The notes beneath the pieces were generated by a model. That model ran no database searches and was not told the origin of the DNA. It saw nothing but the letters and a program-made list of their open reading frames with translations. The translations under genes were made by a program, and so were the position numbers. A stretch of 64,000 bases of DNA from positions 1 to 64,000 of IMG/VR virus record IMGVR_UViG_3300036770_007034; one strand, given 5' to 3'. Within the stretch, counting starts at the first letter, position 1, and each line of letters opens with the position of its first letter. This stretch comes from a virus. Positions 45,433 through 53,337 of this stretch are shown here, one piece after another.

Positions 45433-45438
45433 TATAAT
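45433..45438 (+). promoter_or_regulatory. Consensus -10 box of the accessory operon
   Basis: TATAAT ends five bases before the ATG at 45444, so the predicted start is at or next to the ATG, giving a leaderless message. The region 15-17 bases upstream (TTGTTT) is a poor -35. Its location after the terminator makes it the only visible promoter for the genes from 45444 to 59806. Confidence 0.5.
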
Positions 45439-45443
45439 GGAGT

Positions 45444-45758
45444 ATGAACTTGGATCCAGAACAAATAGTCAAAGAGATCAAAAGCCGTTTTGATCATGCC
45501 ACGCAGAAGAAACTGCTCCGCGAAAAATATCACTCTAAGATGACCTTCGCCCATGCTGGCGGTATGTGGAAAGCCGGTCCGGAGTTGCTGACATTACTGC
45601 ATGCTTGCCCAGTAGAGGATTCTGTAGTGATCGAAGACCTCTATGGCAATCCTGTAAAGATCAACCCATTGGAGCTACAGCATCTTGCACATGGTCGCTG
45701 GCAAGAGCAGATGACTGCCTGGTTGTGCGAACTTGAAGAGTTGAGCCGTAATCGATGA
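45444..45758 (+). CDS. Conserved phage protein of unknown function, 104 residues
   Basis: MNLDPEQIVKEIKSRFDHAT, then FAHAGGMWKAGPELLTLLH and VVIEDLYGNPVKINPLEL, and a Trp-rich end (RWQEQMTAWLCELEEL). From memory similar small proteins are widespread in marine T4-like phages, with no known function. First gene of the accessory operon, apparently leaderless; it overlaps the next gene by ATGA. Confidence 0.75.
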   Translation: MNLDPEQIVKEIKSRFDHATQKKLLREKYHSKMTFAHAGGMWKAGPELLTLLHACPVEDSVVIEDLYGNPVKINPLELQHLAHGRWQEQMTAWLCELEELSRNR

Positions 45759-46576
45759 CCCGAGGCGCAGTACTGTTTGCTTTCAACAATGATCGCGTGG
45801 ACTACGTGAGCCAAGCGCAATGGTCTGCACCTCGCATCAATCGTCATCTAGGATTGCCTGTGACCTTGGTAACAGATGTCATGCCTGATGATGTTAGTAT
45901 GTTTGATCAAGTGATTATCCGTGAAAGTCGCAGTGGCGGTACTAGGAAATATGATCACATGAATGCTGACTCATCCGCTAACTGGTATAACCGCGGTCGA
46001 TGTTCGGCCTATGATGTTACTCCGTATGACGAGACGTTGTTGCTAGACACAGATTACATAGTAAGTTCCAGTCAGCTGTTGGCGTTGTTCAATGCTGACA
46101 AAGATATCCTATGCCATCGATACGTACTAGATGTCACTGACCGAAGAAACTTTGCCAGTGATACTAGATTCGGTGATGTAGAATTTCCCATGTGGTGGGC
46201 CACAGTCGTGTACTTCCGCAAGAGCAAGGCGGCCCAATCTGTGTTTGATATGATGCGCATGATCGAAACTAATTGGTATCATTACAGTCGTATCTATAAA
46301 TTCAATCAAGATCTCTATCGCAACGACTATGCTATCAGCATCGCACTGAACACTGTGTACGGACATTTGCCTGACGCTGTGCCCAGCATACCCTGGCCTT
46401 TGTTCACAGCGTTTTATGATGTATATCTCAATCAATTAGATGATGATCGATTCCAACTCAATTACGTTCGCATGGCCGATCATCAAGAACGCCATCAGCG
46501 CATGATATTGGCAGACTGCGACCTTCATGTAATGAACAAACCCGACCTAGGAAAGATCTGTGGCAGTAGAATTTGA
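45755..46576 (+). CDS. GT-A-fold glycosyltransferase-like protein
   Basis: A 273-residue soluble protein. The N-terminal GAVLFAFNNDRVDYVSQAQW and LGLPVTLVTD fit the first strands of a nucleotide-sugar-binding Rossmann-like domain; LLLDTDYIV near residues 90-98 supplies the D-x-D metal/sugar-nucleotide motif; MWWATVVYFRKS and a following NDYAISIAL region fit GT8-like enzymes. Predicted to transfer a sugar from a nucleotide donor; acceptor unknown. It overlaps the next gene, which starts with GTG. Confidence 0.65.
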   Translation: MTRGAVLFAFNNDRVDYVSQAQWSAPRINRHLGLPVTLVTDVMPDDVSMFDQVIIRESRSGGTRKYDHMNADSSANWYNRGRCSAYDVTPYDETLLLDTDYIVSSSQLLALFNADKDILCHRYVLDVTDRRNFASDTRFGDVEFPMWWATVVYFRKSKAAQSVFDMMRMIETNWYHYSRIYKFNQDLYRNDYAISIALNTVYGHLPDAVPSIPWPLFTAFYDVYLNQLDDDRFQLNYVRMADHQERHQRMILADCDLHVMNKPDLGKICGSRI

Positions 46577-47378
46577 ACGCGGCTATCTCATCATAGCACA
46601 GAATACTGATGCCACTGACTACATGGCCTGTGCTCGCGCATTGGCACGCAGTTTGCGTTGGCACATGCCCGACTGCAAGATATGTTTGGTCACTGATACT
46701 CCAGAGAGTGATCCGGTATTTGACATAGTCCGCCCGTTGCCGTTTGGAGATCAAAAAGGATGGGCCAATGACTGGCAAGTGTTCGCAGCCACACCATTCC
46801 GAGAAACCATCAAGCTAGAAGCAGACATGATAGTGACCAATGATATTAGCCACTGGTGGGCATGGTTTGAACATCGAGACGTAGTGATCAGTCATGGCAT
46901 GAGGAACTATCTCAATGAGTCCAGCGAGTGTCGTGCTTATCGGCGCATGTTTGATGACAACGATCTACCAGATGTCTACAATGCCATCACGTATTGGAGG
47001 CTCAGCCGCACTGCCGCTGAGTTCTGGCAGCTGGTGCGCACATTCTTTGAGCAGTGGTCCACAGTAAGGCAGACACTCAAATACTGCGACAATGTACCGG
47101 CTAATACAGACATGATCTATGCCATGGTGGCCAAGTACATGGGCACAGAACTAGTGACTCTGCCCGCGGCCTGGCCCACGATCACGCACATGAAACCTGC
47201 TGTGAATTACCTAAAGACAGATGCACGTCCATGGAACGATGAATTCGTCTGGGAATTAGTGTCCGGAGATTTCCGTATCAACACAGTATCGCAACAAGAC
47301 ATCGTGCATTATCAAGAAAAAGCATTTGCTAAACCATTAGAGGAACATTATGGACGCCTTCTGGCAAGCCGTCGCTGA
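46560..47378 (+). CDS. GT-A-fold glycosyltransferase-like protein
   Basis: A 272-residue protein starting at GTG (46560), MAVEFERGYLIIAQNTDATD. The pattern ACARALARSLRWHMPDCKIC, CLVTDTPESD, KLEADMIVTND (a variant D-x-D, EAD) and PANTDMIYAMVAKYMG resembles GT8/nucleotide-diphospho-sugar transferases. It is distantly similar in plan to the preceding gene and may have arisen by duplication. Donor and acceptor are unknown. Overlaps both neighbours. Confidence 0.6.
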   Translation: MAVEFERGYLIIAQNTDATDYMACARALARSLRWHMPDCKICLVTDTPESDPVFDIVRPLPFGDQKGWANDWQVFAATPFRETIKLEADMIVTNDISHWWAWFEHRDVVISHGMRNYLNESSECRAYRRMFDDNDLPDVYNAITYWRLSRTAAEFWQLVRTFFEQWSTVRQTLKYCDNVPANTDMIYAMVAKYMGTELVTLPAAWPTITHMKPAVNYLKTDARPWNDEFVWELVSGDFRINTVSQQDIVHYQEKAFAKPLEEHYGRLLASRR

Positions 47379-47700
47379 ACACGATTGGGTTCAACCCGAG
47401 ATACGTCAGGAATTTCGATTGTACTATGATACCCAAGACGGTCGTGTGCTGTTTTACAGCATGGAAGATGTTCCTGGGGATTATCTAGTGATTGACCGAC
47501 ACACGTTCGAACTGCATCGATTTGATATCAAAGTCAAGGATGGTAAAATCATCCGAGTGAAACACCCTGCTAGTTGGAAATTGGTGCCAGCAGACTCTGG
47601 TGAATATGCTTGTCATCCTCAAGACATTACCCTAATAGTACCACCAGCATCGGCACAGAAACAATACTGGAAAGTGGAGACCACACATGAAGAAGATTGA
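47350..47700 (+). CDS. Hypothetical protein, 116 residues
   Basis: MDAFWQAVAEHDWVQPEIRQ, then FRLYYDTQDGRVLFYSMEDV and DRHTFELHRFDIKVKDGKI. AGGA five bases before the ATG marks the start. Small, beta-rich and soluble; I vaguely recall relatives in marine phages beside glycosyltransferase-like genes. No function can be given. It overlaps its neighbours by 29 and 14 bases. Confidence 0.7.
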   Translation: MDAFWQAVAEHDWVQPEIRQEFRLYYDTQDGRVLFYSMEDVPGDYLVIDRHTFELHRFDIKVKDGKIIRVKHPASWKLVPADSGEYACHPQDITLIVPPASAQKQYWKVETTHEED

Positions 47701-48616
47701 TGTAGCAGATCTAGACTGCATCTACTTGAGCTATGACGAACCTCAGAAAGAAGAGTTCTGGGTCAAGATACGAAACATGGTACCTTGGGCCAAACGAGTA
47801 GATGGCGTCAAAGGGTCAGATGCCGCACACAAGGCCGCTGCTGAGGCCAGCGAAACAGATCGCTTCGTCCTTATTGACGGAGACAATATTCCGCAAGAAA
47901 AGTTCTTCAATCTCACATTAGAGTTTCCAGATGAGAGCTGGGAGCAGGCTACGTTCCGTTGGCGAGCCCGCAATCACATCAATGGATTGATGTACGGCAA
48001 TGGTGGATTGAGTTCATGGACGCGAGACTTTGTGCTCAACATGAAAACACACGAAAACACTGACGGTAAAGATGAGACCGTGGTTGAGTTTTGTTTCGAT
48101 CCACTATACTGGCCCATGCACGATTGTTATAGCACTACCTACCCTAACGGATCACCTTTCCATGCCTGGCGTGCCGGCTTCCGAGAAGGCGTGAAGATGT
48201 GTTTAGATCGTGGCCGCAAACCTTCGGTATCGGAGTTCAAAGACAGTGTACACAAACGCAACTTTGATCATCTCACTATCTGGCATAATGTAGGATCTGA
48301 TGTAGAGAATGGGTTCTGGGCCATAGCTGGCGCCCGCCAAGGCACATATATGACCATGTTGAGCGATTGGGATTACAGAGAAGTACAGTGGTTTGATACC
48401 TTAGAGAAGATCTGGGAGTCCACAGTGGCCAATCAAGATCCAGCCGGGGTGATTGACTTCTACCACGAACCCTTGAGTACACGACTTGATTTACCCATGG
48501 CATTCATGCCTCCGTTCCAGAGCGCATTTTTCAAAGATCATTATCGTAGCAACTGGCACAACCGCGGAGTGATGACTCGAGAAATAGATGTGATAAGGCA
48601 GCAAGAAGGATGGTAA
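47687..48616 (+). CDS. Glycosyltransferase-like protein with IDGDN motif
   Basis: A 309-residue protein with GGAG before the ATG. DLDCIYLSYDEPQKEEFWVK, VKGSDAAHKAAAEA and FVLIDGDNIP (residues about 64-73) match a GT-A arrangement in which D-G-D binds metal and nucleotide sugar. HAWRAGFREGVKMCLDRG and LTIWHNVGSDVENGFWAI lie in the second half. Similar proteins occur, from memory, in marine phages without assigned substrate. Part of the overlapping operon. Confidence 0.6.
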   Translation: MKKIDVADLDCIYLSYDEPQKEEFWVKIRNMVPWAKRVDGVKGSDAAHKAAAEASETDRFVLIDGDNIPQEKFFNLTLEFPDESWEQATFRWRARNHINGLMYGNGGLSSWTRDFVLNMKTHENTDGKDETVVEFCFDPLYWPMHDCYSTTYPNGSPFHAWRAGFREGVKMCLDRGRKPSVSEFKDSVHKRNFDHLTIWHNVGSDVENGFWAIAGARQGTYMTMLSDWDYREVQWFDTLEKIWESTVANQDPAGVIDFYHEPLSTRLDLPMAFMPPFQSAFFKDHYRSNWHNRGVMTREIDVIRQQEGW

Positions 48617-49596
48617 ATGTCAGAGTGATATCCAGTGATTGCAAAGTTTGGAATCGAGATCAAGTCATCGTAGAAATCGGCCATGCTATGTCTATCAATG
48701 AAGATATTACTATAGATCTCATAAGCGAGGGTCCGTGTTTTACTTCGTTGGAACTGAGCGAGTCGATCTCTCTGATGAGATCGTTGTATGACTATCAAAA
48801 AGATATATCAGTAAAGACCTGTAATCTGTCTCAACAAAGATGCGACGGATTCCAATTTGATGTCCAACCTCCCACACATTTTATAAAGAATACCAAAGAT
48901 AAGTTATCTAAAAATACCCAGACAAAACATCTTACTAAAAAGTTTGGATTGTTTATTGGCAGATCTAATGCACCTCGACTTGATCTGGCCAGTTATATTT
49001 GGAAAAATCACAAAGAAGACACCGTGATGACCTATCATTTTGATACAGAGATAGACTATCACAGAAACAATATTGGATTAGATGACTTAGTCAGATGGCA
49101 AAACACCAAAGATTTGCTTGACGCAGTTGATTTGATAAAGTCATCGCCACTGAAGTTTGAGGAAGTGAGATATCCTATACTCATGGACCAGCATTGTGAT
49201 ATCAGTCGGTTGTCAAAAGATTTTTTGATAGAGGTAGTGTGCGAAACATATTATACCGGAACAACTTTTTTCCCTACAGAAAAAATATGGAGGCCGATCA
49301 TGTCCGGATCTCCGTTTATTGTGCAAGGACCGAGATATTTTTTGCACAAACTAAGAGATCTTGGATTCAAGACATTCGATAAATGGTGGGACGAAGGATA
49401 TGGCGAAGATCCAGCCGCCTGGCAAATAACAGAAATAAAAAAAGTGATAAGTCATATCGCTTCTTTTGATTACGACACTATACAAAAATGGTATCAGGAG
49501 ATGATTCCATTGTTGGATCATAATCGCAAAAGATTTTTAGAACTGAACAAAAAAGATTTATCTTCTATCTACAAGGATTTATCAAAGTATGATTGA
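48610..49596 (+). CDS. GT10-like glycosyltransferase family protein
   Basis: A 328-residue member of the family repeated five times here. The C-terminal signature is TGTTFFPTEKIWRPI, PFIVQGPRYFLHKL and GFKTFDKWWDEGY, preceded by the strand LIEVVCETYY. In GT10 fucosyltransferases a comparable E-N/T-x-x-x-D-Y-x-T-E-K block binds the nucleotide sugar, so a sugar-transfer role is inferred. The N-terminal domain (residues 1-170) is divergent and could hold the acceptor site. Lys/Ile-rich and more A/T-rich than its neighbours, which suggests a separate origin. Confidence 0.65.
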   Translation: MVNVRVISSDCKVWNRDQVIVEIGHAMSINEDITIDLISEGPCFTSLELSESISLMRSLYDYQKDISVKTCNLSQQRCDGFQFDVQPPTHFIKNTKDKLSKNTQTKHLTKKFGLFIGRSNAPRLDLASYIWKNHKEDTVMTYHFDTEIDYHRNNIGLDDLVRWQNTKDLLDAVDLIKSSPLKFEEVRYPILMDQHCDISRLSKDFLIEVVCETYYTGTTFFPTEKIWRPIMSGSPFIVQGPRYFLHKLRDLGFKTFDKWWDEGYGEDPAAWQITEIKKVISHIASFDYDTIQKWYQEMIPLLDHNRKRFLELNKKDLSSIYKDLSKYD

Positions 49597-51019
49597 TCAG
49601 AACAAAGGCGACGAAGTCGCGGCTGATTTCAAGTCTAAATTTCTCAGTGATGCTGAGATAATGAAACAACGTCTGGACTCGGTAAGTCCCAGTATGTGTC
49701 TAGCCAAATGGAAACAGGTCAGCCTTCATCTTACTACAGGACATACCAACTCCTGCTATCATCCCCCGTTGCATCGTATACGCATTGAGGATATACAGCG
49801 CGGTGGTATCGGACTTCACAATACTGAGCACAAGAAACAGCAACGGAAACTCATGATGGAAGGTACCAGGCCCTCTGAGTGCCAGTATTGCTGGAACATG
49901 GAAGACAACGGCAAGCTCAGTGATCGCCATTACCGGTCGGGCGAACCCTGGGCCGCGAAAGATTTTGAACGGATAGTCAGCGCAGATTGGAGCCAAGATG
50001 TTTTACCAAGTTATGTTGAAGTCAATTTTAGTCATGCTTGTAATCTCGCCTGTAGTTATTGCAGTCCTCAGTTTAGTAGCACGTGGCAACAGGAAGTTGA
50101 ACGGCATGGCAGCTACCCCACTTCGACGCCTCATAATGATCCCGATTATTTTCGCGGCGAGCGTCGCCCTATTCCTAGTCGTGAAGCAAATCCTTACCTA
50201 GAAGCTTTCTGGGAATGGTGGCCCACGCTGTATCCAGAACTTGAGCACTTCCGCATGACCGGTGGTGAGCCTATGATGGACAAGAACACCTTCCGGGTGT
50301 TTGATTATGTGCTGATGAACCCTAGTCCTAAACTGCATCTCAATGTCACGAGCAATTTCTCTGCAGATGAGAAACTGTGGCAACGCTACAAAGGCTATGT
50401 AAAGATGCTGTGCGACGGAGAAAAGATCGAACACTTCATGCAGTACGTGAGCCTTGACGGTTGGCTTGACAAAGCCGAATACATGCGCCACGGCCTGGAC
50501 TTTGGGTTGCTATGGAATCGAGTGAATGAGTTCTTGAGCGAGATACCCGGGCGTAGCAGTCTGACATTCATCATCACTATGAACAATCTGTCGGTGACAA
50601 GTTTTGAACAGCTCATGGTCGCTGTGCTGGGATTGAGACAGATCTATTCAAACACATATCAGCGGGTGTGGTTTGATACTCCTGTGCTCCGTACTCCCAG
50701 TTGGCAGAGCATGCAACTGTTGCCGGAGAGCTATGTAGAGAAACTGGAAGCTGTGTGGGTCTGGATGATGAAGAACATGGAGACCGAAGAAAAGCGTTTC
50801 AAAGGTTTCAAAGACTATGAACTACAACGTCTGGATAGAGATATCGCCTGGATGCGAGACGGACAGAAATTAGAGCCCGACTATATCAAACGGCAAAAAG
50901 CCGACTTCTATAGATTCTTTGCAGAGCATGACCGTCGTCGTGGTACTGATTTCCTAAAGACATTTCCTGAAATGAGTGCTTGGTGGGCAGAGTGTCAATA
51001 TCATGCCAACAACGATTGA
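49589..51019 (+). CDS. Twitch-domain radical SAM protein 1
   Basis: A 476-residue enzyme with two Fe-S regions. An N-terminal twitch-like part has Cys56 (TNSCYHPPLH) and Cys98/Cys101 (CQYCWNMED); the SAM cluster motif is Cys151/Cys155/Cys158 (SHACNLACSYC), followed by MTGGEPMM, the SAM-binding GGEP. I recognise the architecture as the N-terminal-twitch radical SAM group known from marine phages and bacteria; its reaction is unknown. The C-terminus (ADFYRFFAEHDRRRGTDFLK) matches that of the protein at 51985, so these two are close paralogues. A membrane-protein-like ORF is nested at 49998-50201 in the +1 frame. Confidence 0.88.
   Translation: MIDQNKGDEVAADFKSKFLSDAEIMKQRLDSVSPSMCLAKWKQVSLHLTTGHTNSCYHPPLHRIRIEDIQRGGIGLHNTEHKKQQRKLMMEGTRPSECQYCWNMEDNGKLSDRHYRSGEPWAAKDFERIVSADWSQDVLPSYVEVNFSHACNLACSYCSPQFSSTWQQEVERHGSYPTSTPHNDPDYFRGERRPIPSREANPYLEAFWEWWPTLYPELEHFRMTGGEPMMDKNTFRVFDYVLMNPSPKLHLNVTSNFSADEKLWQRYKGYVKMLCDGEKIEHFMQYVSLDGWLDKAEYMRHGLDFGLLWNRVNEFLSEIPGRSSLTFIITMNNLSVTSFEQLMVAVLGLRQIYSNTYQRVWFDTPVLRTPSWQSMQLLPESYVEKLEAVWVWMMKNMETEEKRFKGFKDYELQRLDRDIAWMRDGQKLEPDYIKRQKADFYRFFAEHDRRRGTDFLKTFPEMSAWWAECQYHANND
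49998..50201 (+). CDS. Candidate nested gene A: 67-residue two-pass membrane protein
   Basis: In the +1 frame of the radical SAM gene. GGAG (49989-49992) stands five bases before the ATG. The product has one hydrophobic helix at about residues 7-28 (MLKSILVMLVISPVVIAVLS), a basic loop RGNRKLNG, and a second helix at about 45-62 ending KQILT. Of the 28 radical SAM codons over the first helix, 19 end in T, against 6 of the 28 codons just after this ORF; T at that position creates hydrophobic codons in the +1 frame. Size and topology resemble class II holins, but any function is inference. Confidence 0.4.
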   Translation: MFYQVMLKSILVMLVISPVVIAVLSLVARGNRKLNGMAATPLRRLIMIPIIFAASVALFLVVKQILT

Positions 51020-51992
51020 TCCAGATGTAGTACTGAGCTACCTAAGTTCAAACATCACTGATGCAGACTGGCGTATAATCTCAGTGAGAACTTTGCTAGA
51101 GCAGTGGCCAGAGATAGAAAAACAATTATCTCAAGGTCAGATTACAGCGGTGGAGAAAACCGACGAAGGAGTGACTACACTTTGGCATATAGTGACCAAT
51201 GTCCAGTATGCTCCTTGGATCCGTTCCGGGCAACTACGACTAATAACTAGCAGTGATGCTGATTCCAGCATTTCAAATTTCAATGCCGAACATTTCCTAG
51301 CAGCCACGATCGGTAGCCAAGAAGTTCGTTTGCCGCTGACATATACCGATCAAGCAAGGCCTTATACTTTTCTTTTCCCTAACAGAAAGATAAGACCACA
51401 TCGTAGATATCTCATATTGGAATTACAAAAAAGAATGTTGCTGGATCGCGCTCTCTGGAGCTGCCTCAAAGGGCATAACACACAAGGACATCCAGAACAT
51501 ACTCGTGTTTATGCAGATGGAATCAGTATGCCAGTAAAGAAGCTGGATGAAGGATATGATCCAGCGATCGCACCGGACTGGATAGATGGTGTGATATATC
51601 CCCAACAGTATCAACACACTTGGTTTACATTGGTATCAGAAACTGCGTTCGAATATCCTTACAGTTTCCGTACTGAAAAAATCTGGAAACCCATACTAGC
51701 AGGACATCCATTCTTGGTTTGTGCCAACACAGGATTCTATAAAGATCTGCGAAACCTGGGATTCAGGACATTTGATCGGTTGATTGATGAGTCATTTGAT
51801 AGTATAATAGATGGTAAGGATCGTCTAGATCGCTTGATTGATACTGTGGCCTGGTTATGCCAACAAGATCTTGCCGAATTCTGGCGAGCCTCGCGAGAAG
51901 TGTGTTTATATAATCACCAACGTGCTTTGGAACTACATAATAGTCTTGCTCAAAATTTTACTTCCCGACTACTGGAATTCATGAATGCCTAG
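51003..51992 (+). CDS. GT10-like glycosyltransferase family protein
   Basis: The longest frame begins at a GTG (50976), but ATG at 51003, MPTTIDPDVVLSYLSSNITD, is preferred. About 329 residues. Family blocks: YTFLFPNRKIRPHRRYLILE, SETAFEYPYSFRTEKIWKPI, PFLVCANTGFYKDLRNLGF and RTFDRLIDESFDSI. It lies between two radical SAM paralogues and overlaps both, hinting that the radical SAM product and the transferase act on the same molecule. Catalytic assignment is by family resemblance only. Confidence 0.65.
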   Translation: MPTTIDPDVVLSYLSSNITDADWRIISVRTLLEQWPEIEKQLSQGQITAVEKTDEGVTTLWHIVTNVQYAPWIRSGQLRLITSSDADSSISNFNAEHFLAATIGSQEVRLPLTYTDQARPYTFLFPNRKIRPHRRYLILELQKRMLLDRALWSCLKGHNTQGHPEHTRVYADGISMPVKKLDEGYDPAIAPDWIDGVIYPQQYQHTWFTLVSETAFEYPYSFRTEKIWKPILAGHPFLVCANTGFYKDLRNLGFRTFDRLIDESFDSIIDGKDRLDRLIDTVAWLCQQDLAEFWRASREVCLYNHQRALELHNSLAQNFTSRLLEFMNA

Positions 51993-53337
51993 ATTACACA
52001 ACGAAACAGACTTGGAATACAAGCGCCGAGTGATTGATATCAAATCGGAAAGTTTCTGCGGAGCCAAATGGTACAATGCCACGATCTGGCTAGGATCAGG
52101 TATGACTACCAGTTGCCATCACCCGCTGCCACACAAAGTAGAGATCTCTGAAGTTGAAACCAACCCCAAAGCATTACACAACACAGCTCGTAAAAAAGAA
52201 GAGCGCAGACAGATGCAGGCAGGGGAACGTCCCGCAGGATGCGAATATTGTTGGAAGATCGAAGACATAGGTCGAGATAACATATCAGATCGTGTATACA
52301 AGACTGTAATCTACTCAGACGAGGAACTCAATGAAGCTTATCTATTACCCCCCTCTGCGGACACAGATCTACGCACTCTTGAGATCAGTTTCGACCGTAC
52401 TTGTCAATTGGCTTGTAGCTACTGCAATCCTGCTTTCTCTAGCACTTGGGTCAAAGACATTAGAAACAATGGACCATATACCCAGTTGGTCAGCGACGGT
52501 CGTAATCACTTCACTCATGATCATGACAGTGCTCAACTTTATCGATACGGTGAAGTCAATCCGTATGTTGAGGCATTTTTCCGCTGGTGGGAAACCGACC
52601 TACATAAGACGCTTAGAGAGCTACGGATCACCGGAGGAGAACCACTCATGTCCGGATACACATGGAAACTCCTAGACTGGTTCAAGGCTAATCAAGGTCG
52701 CAGCCAAACACGTCTAGCCATCAACTCAAATCTGGCCATGCCCACAGAAGATGTGCTACGATTGCTAGACCGCGCCGAAGGTATCACTCTAGACATCTAC
52801 ACTTCTAATGAAAGCATGCCCAACCATGCTGAATATATCCGTGATGGATTGAGTTGGGGCAATTGGATGAAGAACATGCACATGCTGGCCGGTAGCCGTA
52901 GATTGCGTGGACTACATGTGATGTGTACTATCAACGCATTGTGCTTGGAATCACTTACAGAATTTTTAGATGTGATGATCAAGTTCAAAGAACAGTATGG
53001 AAGAGACTTTCCTACTTTTACTTTGAACATCCTACGTTTTCCCAGCTTCCAATCACCATTGGTATTGCCGGACAATATACGTCAGCGTCGGTGCGAAAAA
53101 TTACAAAAATGGTTCGATGATAACAAACACAATGAACTATTGCATCAGATGGAACTGAATCAAGTGCAGAGATTGATCGACTATCTCGATGTAGTCAAGA
53201 CTCCGCATAGCGATACCTTTGATCGTGCGAGCCTGCACAATGATTTCAAACGATTCTACGAACAGTATGACCAGCGTCGAGACAAATCTTTCCGAGATAC
53301 GTTTCCAGGTCTATCAGGATGGTACGACAGCCTATGA
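51985..53337 (+). CDS. Twitch-domain radical SAM protein 2
   Basis: A 450-residue paralogue of protein 1. N-terminal twitch Cys44 (TTSCHHPLPH) and Cys86/Cys89 (CEYCWKIED); SAM cluster Cys140/Cys144/Cys147 (DRTCQLACSYC); ITGGEPLM. It shares FSSTWxxx, NPYxEAFxxWW and the C-terminal YEQYDQRRDKSFRDTFP pattern with the protein at 49589. Reaction unknown. A second nested hydrophobic ORF lies over its cluster motif at 52331-52675. Its ATG overlaps the end of the previous gene. Confidence 0.88.
   Translation: MPRLHNETDLEYKRRVIDIKSESFCGAKWYNATIWLGSGMTTSCHHPLPHKVEISEVETNPKALHNTARKKEERRQMQAGERPAGCEYCWKIEDIGRDNISDRVYKTVIYSDEELNEAYLLPPSADTDLRTLEISFDRTCQLACSYCNPAFSSTWVKDIRNNGPYTQLVSDGRNHFTHDHDSAQLYRYGEVNPYVEAFFRWWETDLHKTLRELRITGGEPLMSGYTWKLLDWFKANQGRSQTRLAINSNLAMPTEDVLRLLDRAEGITLDIYTSNESMPNHAEYIRDGLSWGNWMKNMHMLAGSRRLRGLHVMCTINALCLESLTEFLDVMIKFKEQYGRDFPTFTLNILRFPSFQSPLVLPDNIRQRRCEKLQKWFDDNKHNELLHQMELNQVQRLIDYLDVVKTPHSDTFDRASLHNDFKRFYEQYDQRRDKSFRDTFPGLSGWYDSL
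52331..52675 (+). CDS. Candidate nested gene B: 114-residue two-pass membrane protein
   Basis: Also in the +1 frame of its host gene. GAGGA (52321-52325) is five bases before the ATG. Hydrophobic segments lie at about residues 24-40 (VLVNWLVATAILLSLAL) and 52-68 (ATVVITSLMIMTVLNFI), followed by a basic then polar C-terminal tail of about 45 residues (SIRMLRHFSAGGKPTYIRRL). Twenty of 25 host codons under the first segment end in a pyrimidine, partly forced by the Cys/Tyr/Asn-rich motif. It overlaps the same part of the radical SAM fold as nested gene A, but the two proteins are not obviously alike. Confidence 0.35.
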   Translation: MKLIYYPPLRTQIYALLRSVSTVLVNWLVATAILLSLALGSKTLETMDHIPSWSATVVITSLMIMTVLNFIDTVKSIRMLRHFSAGGKPTYIRRLESYGSPEENHSCPDTHGNS

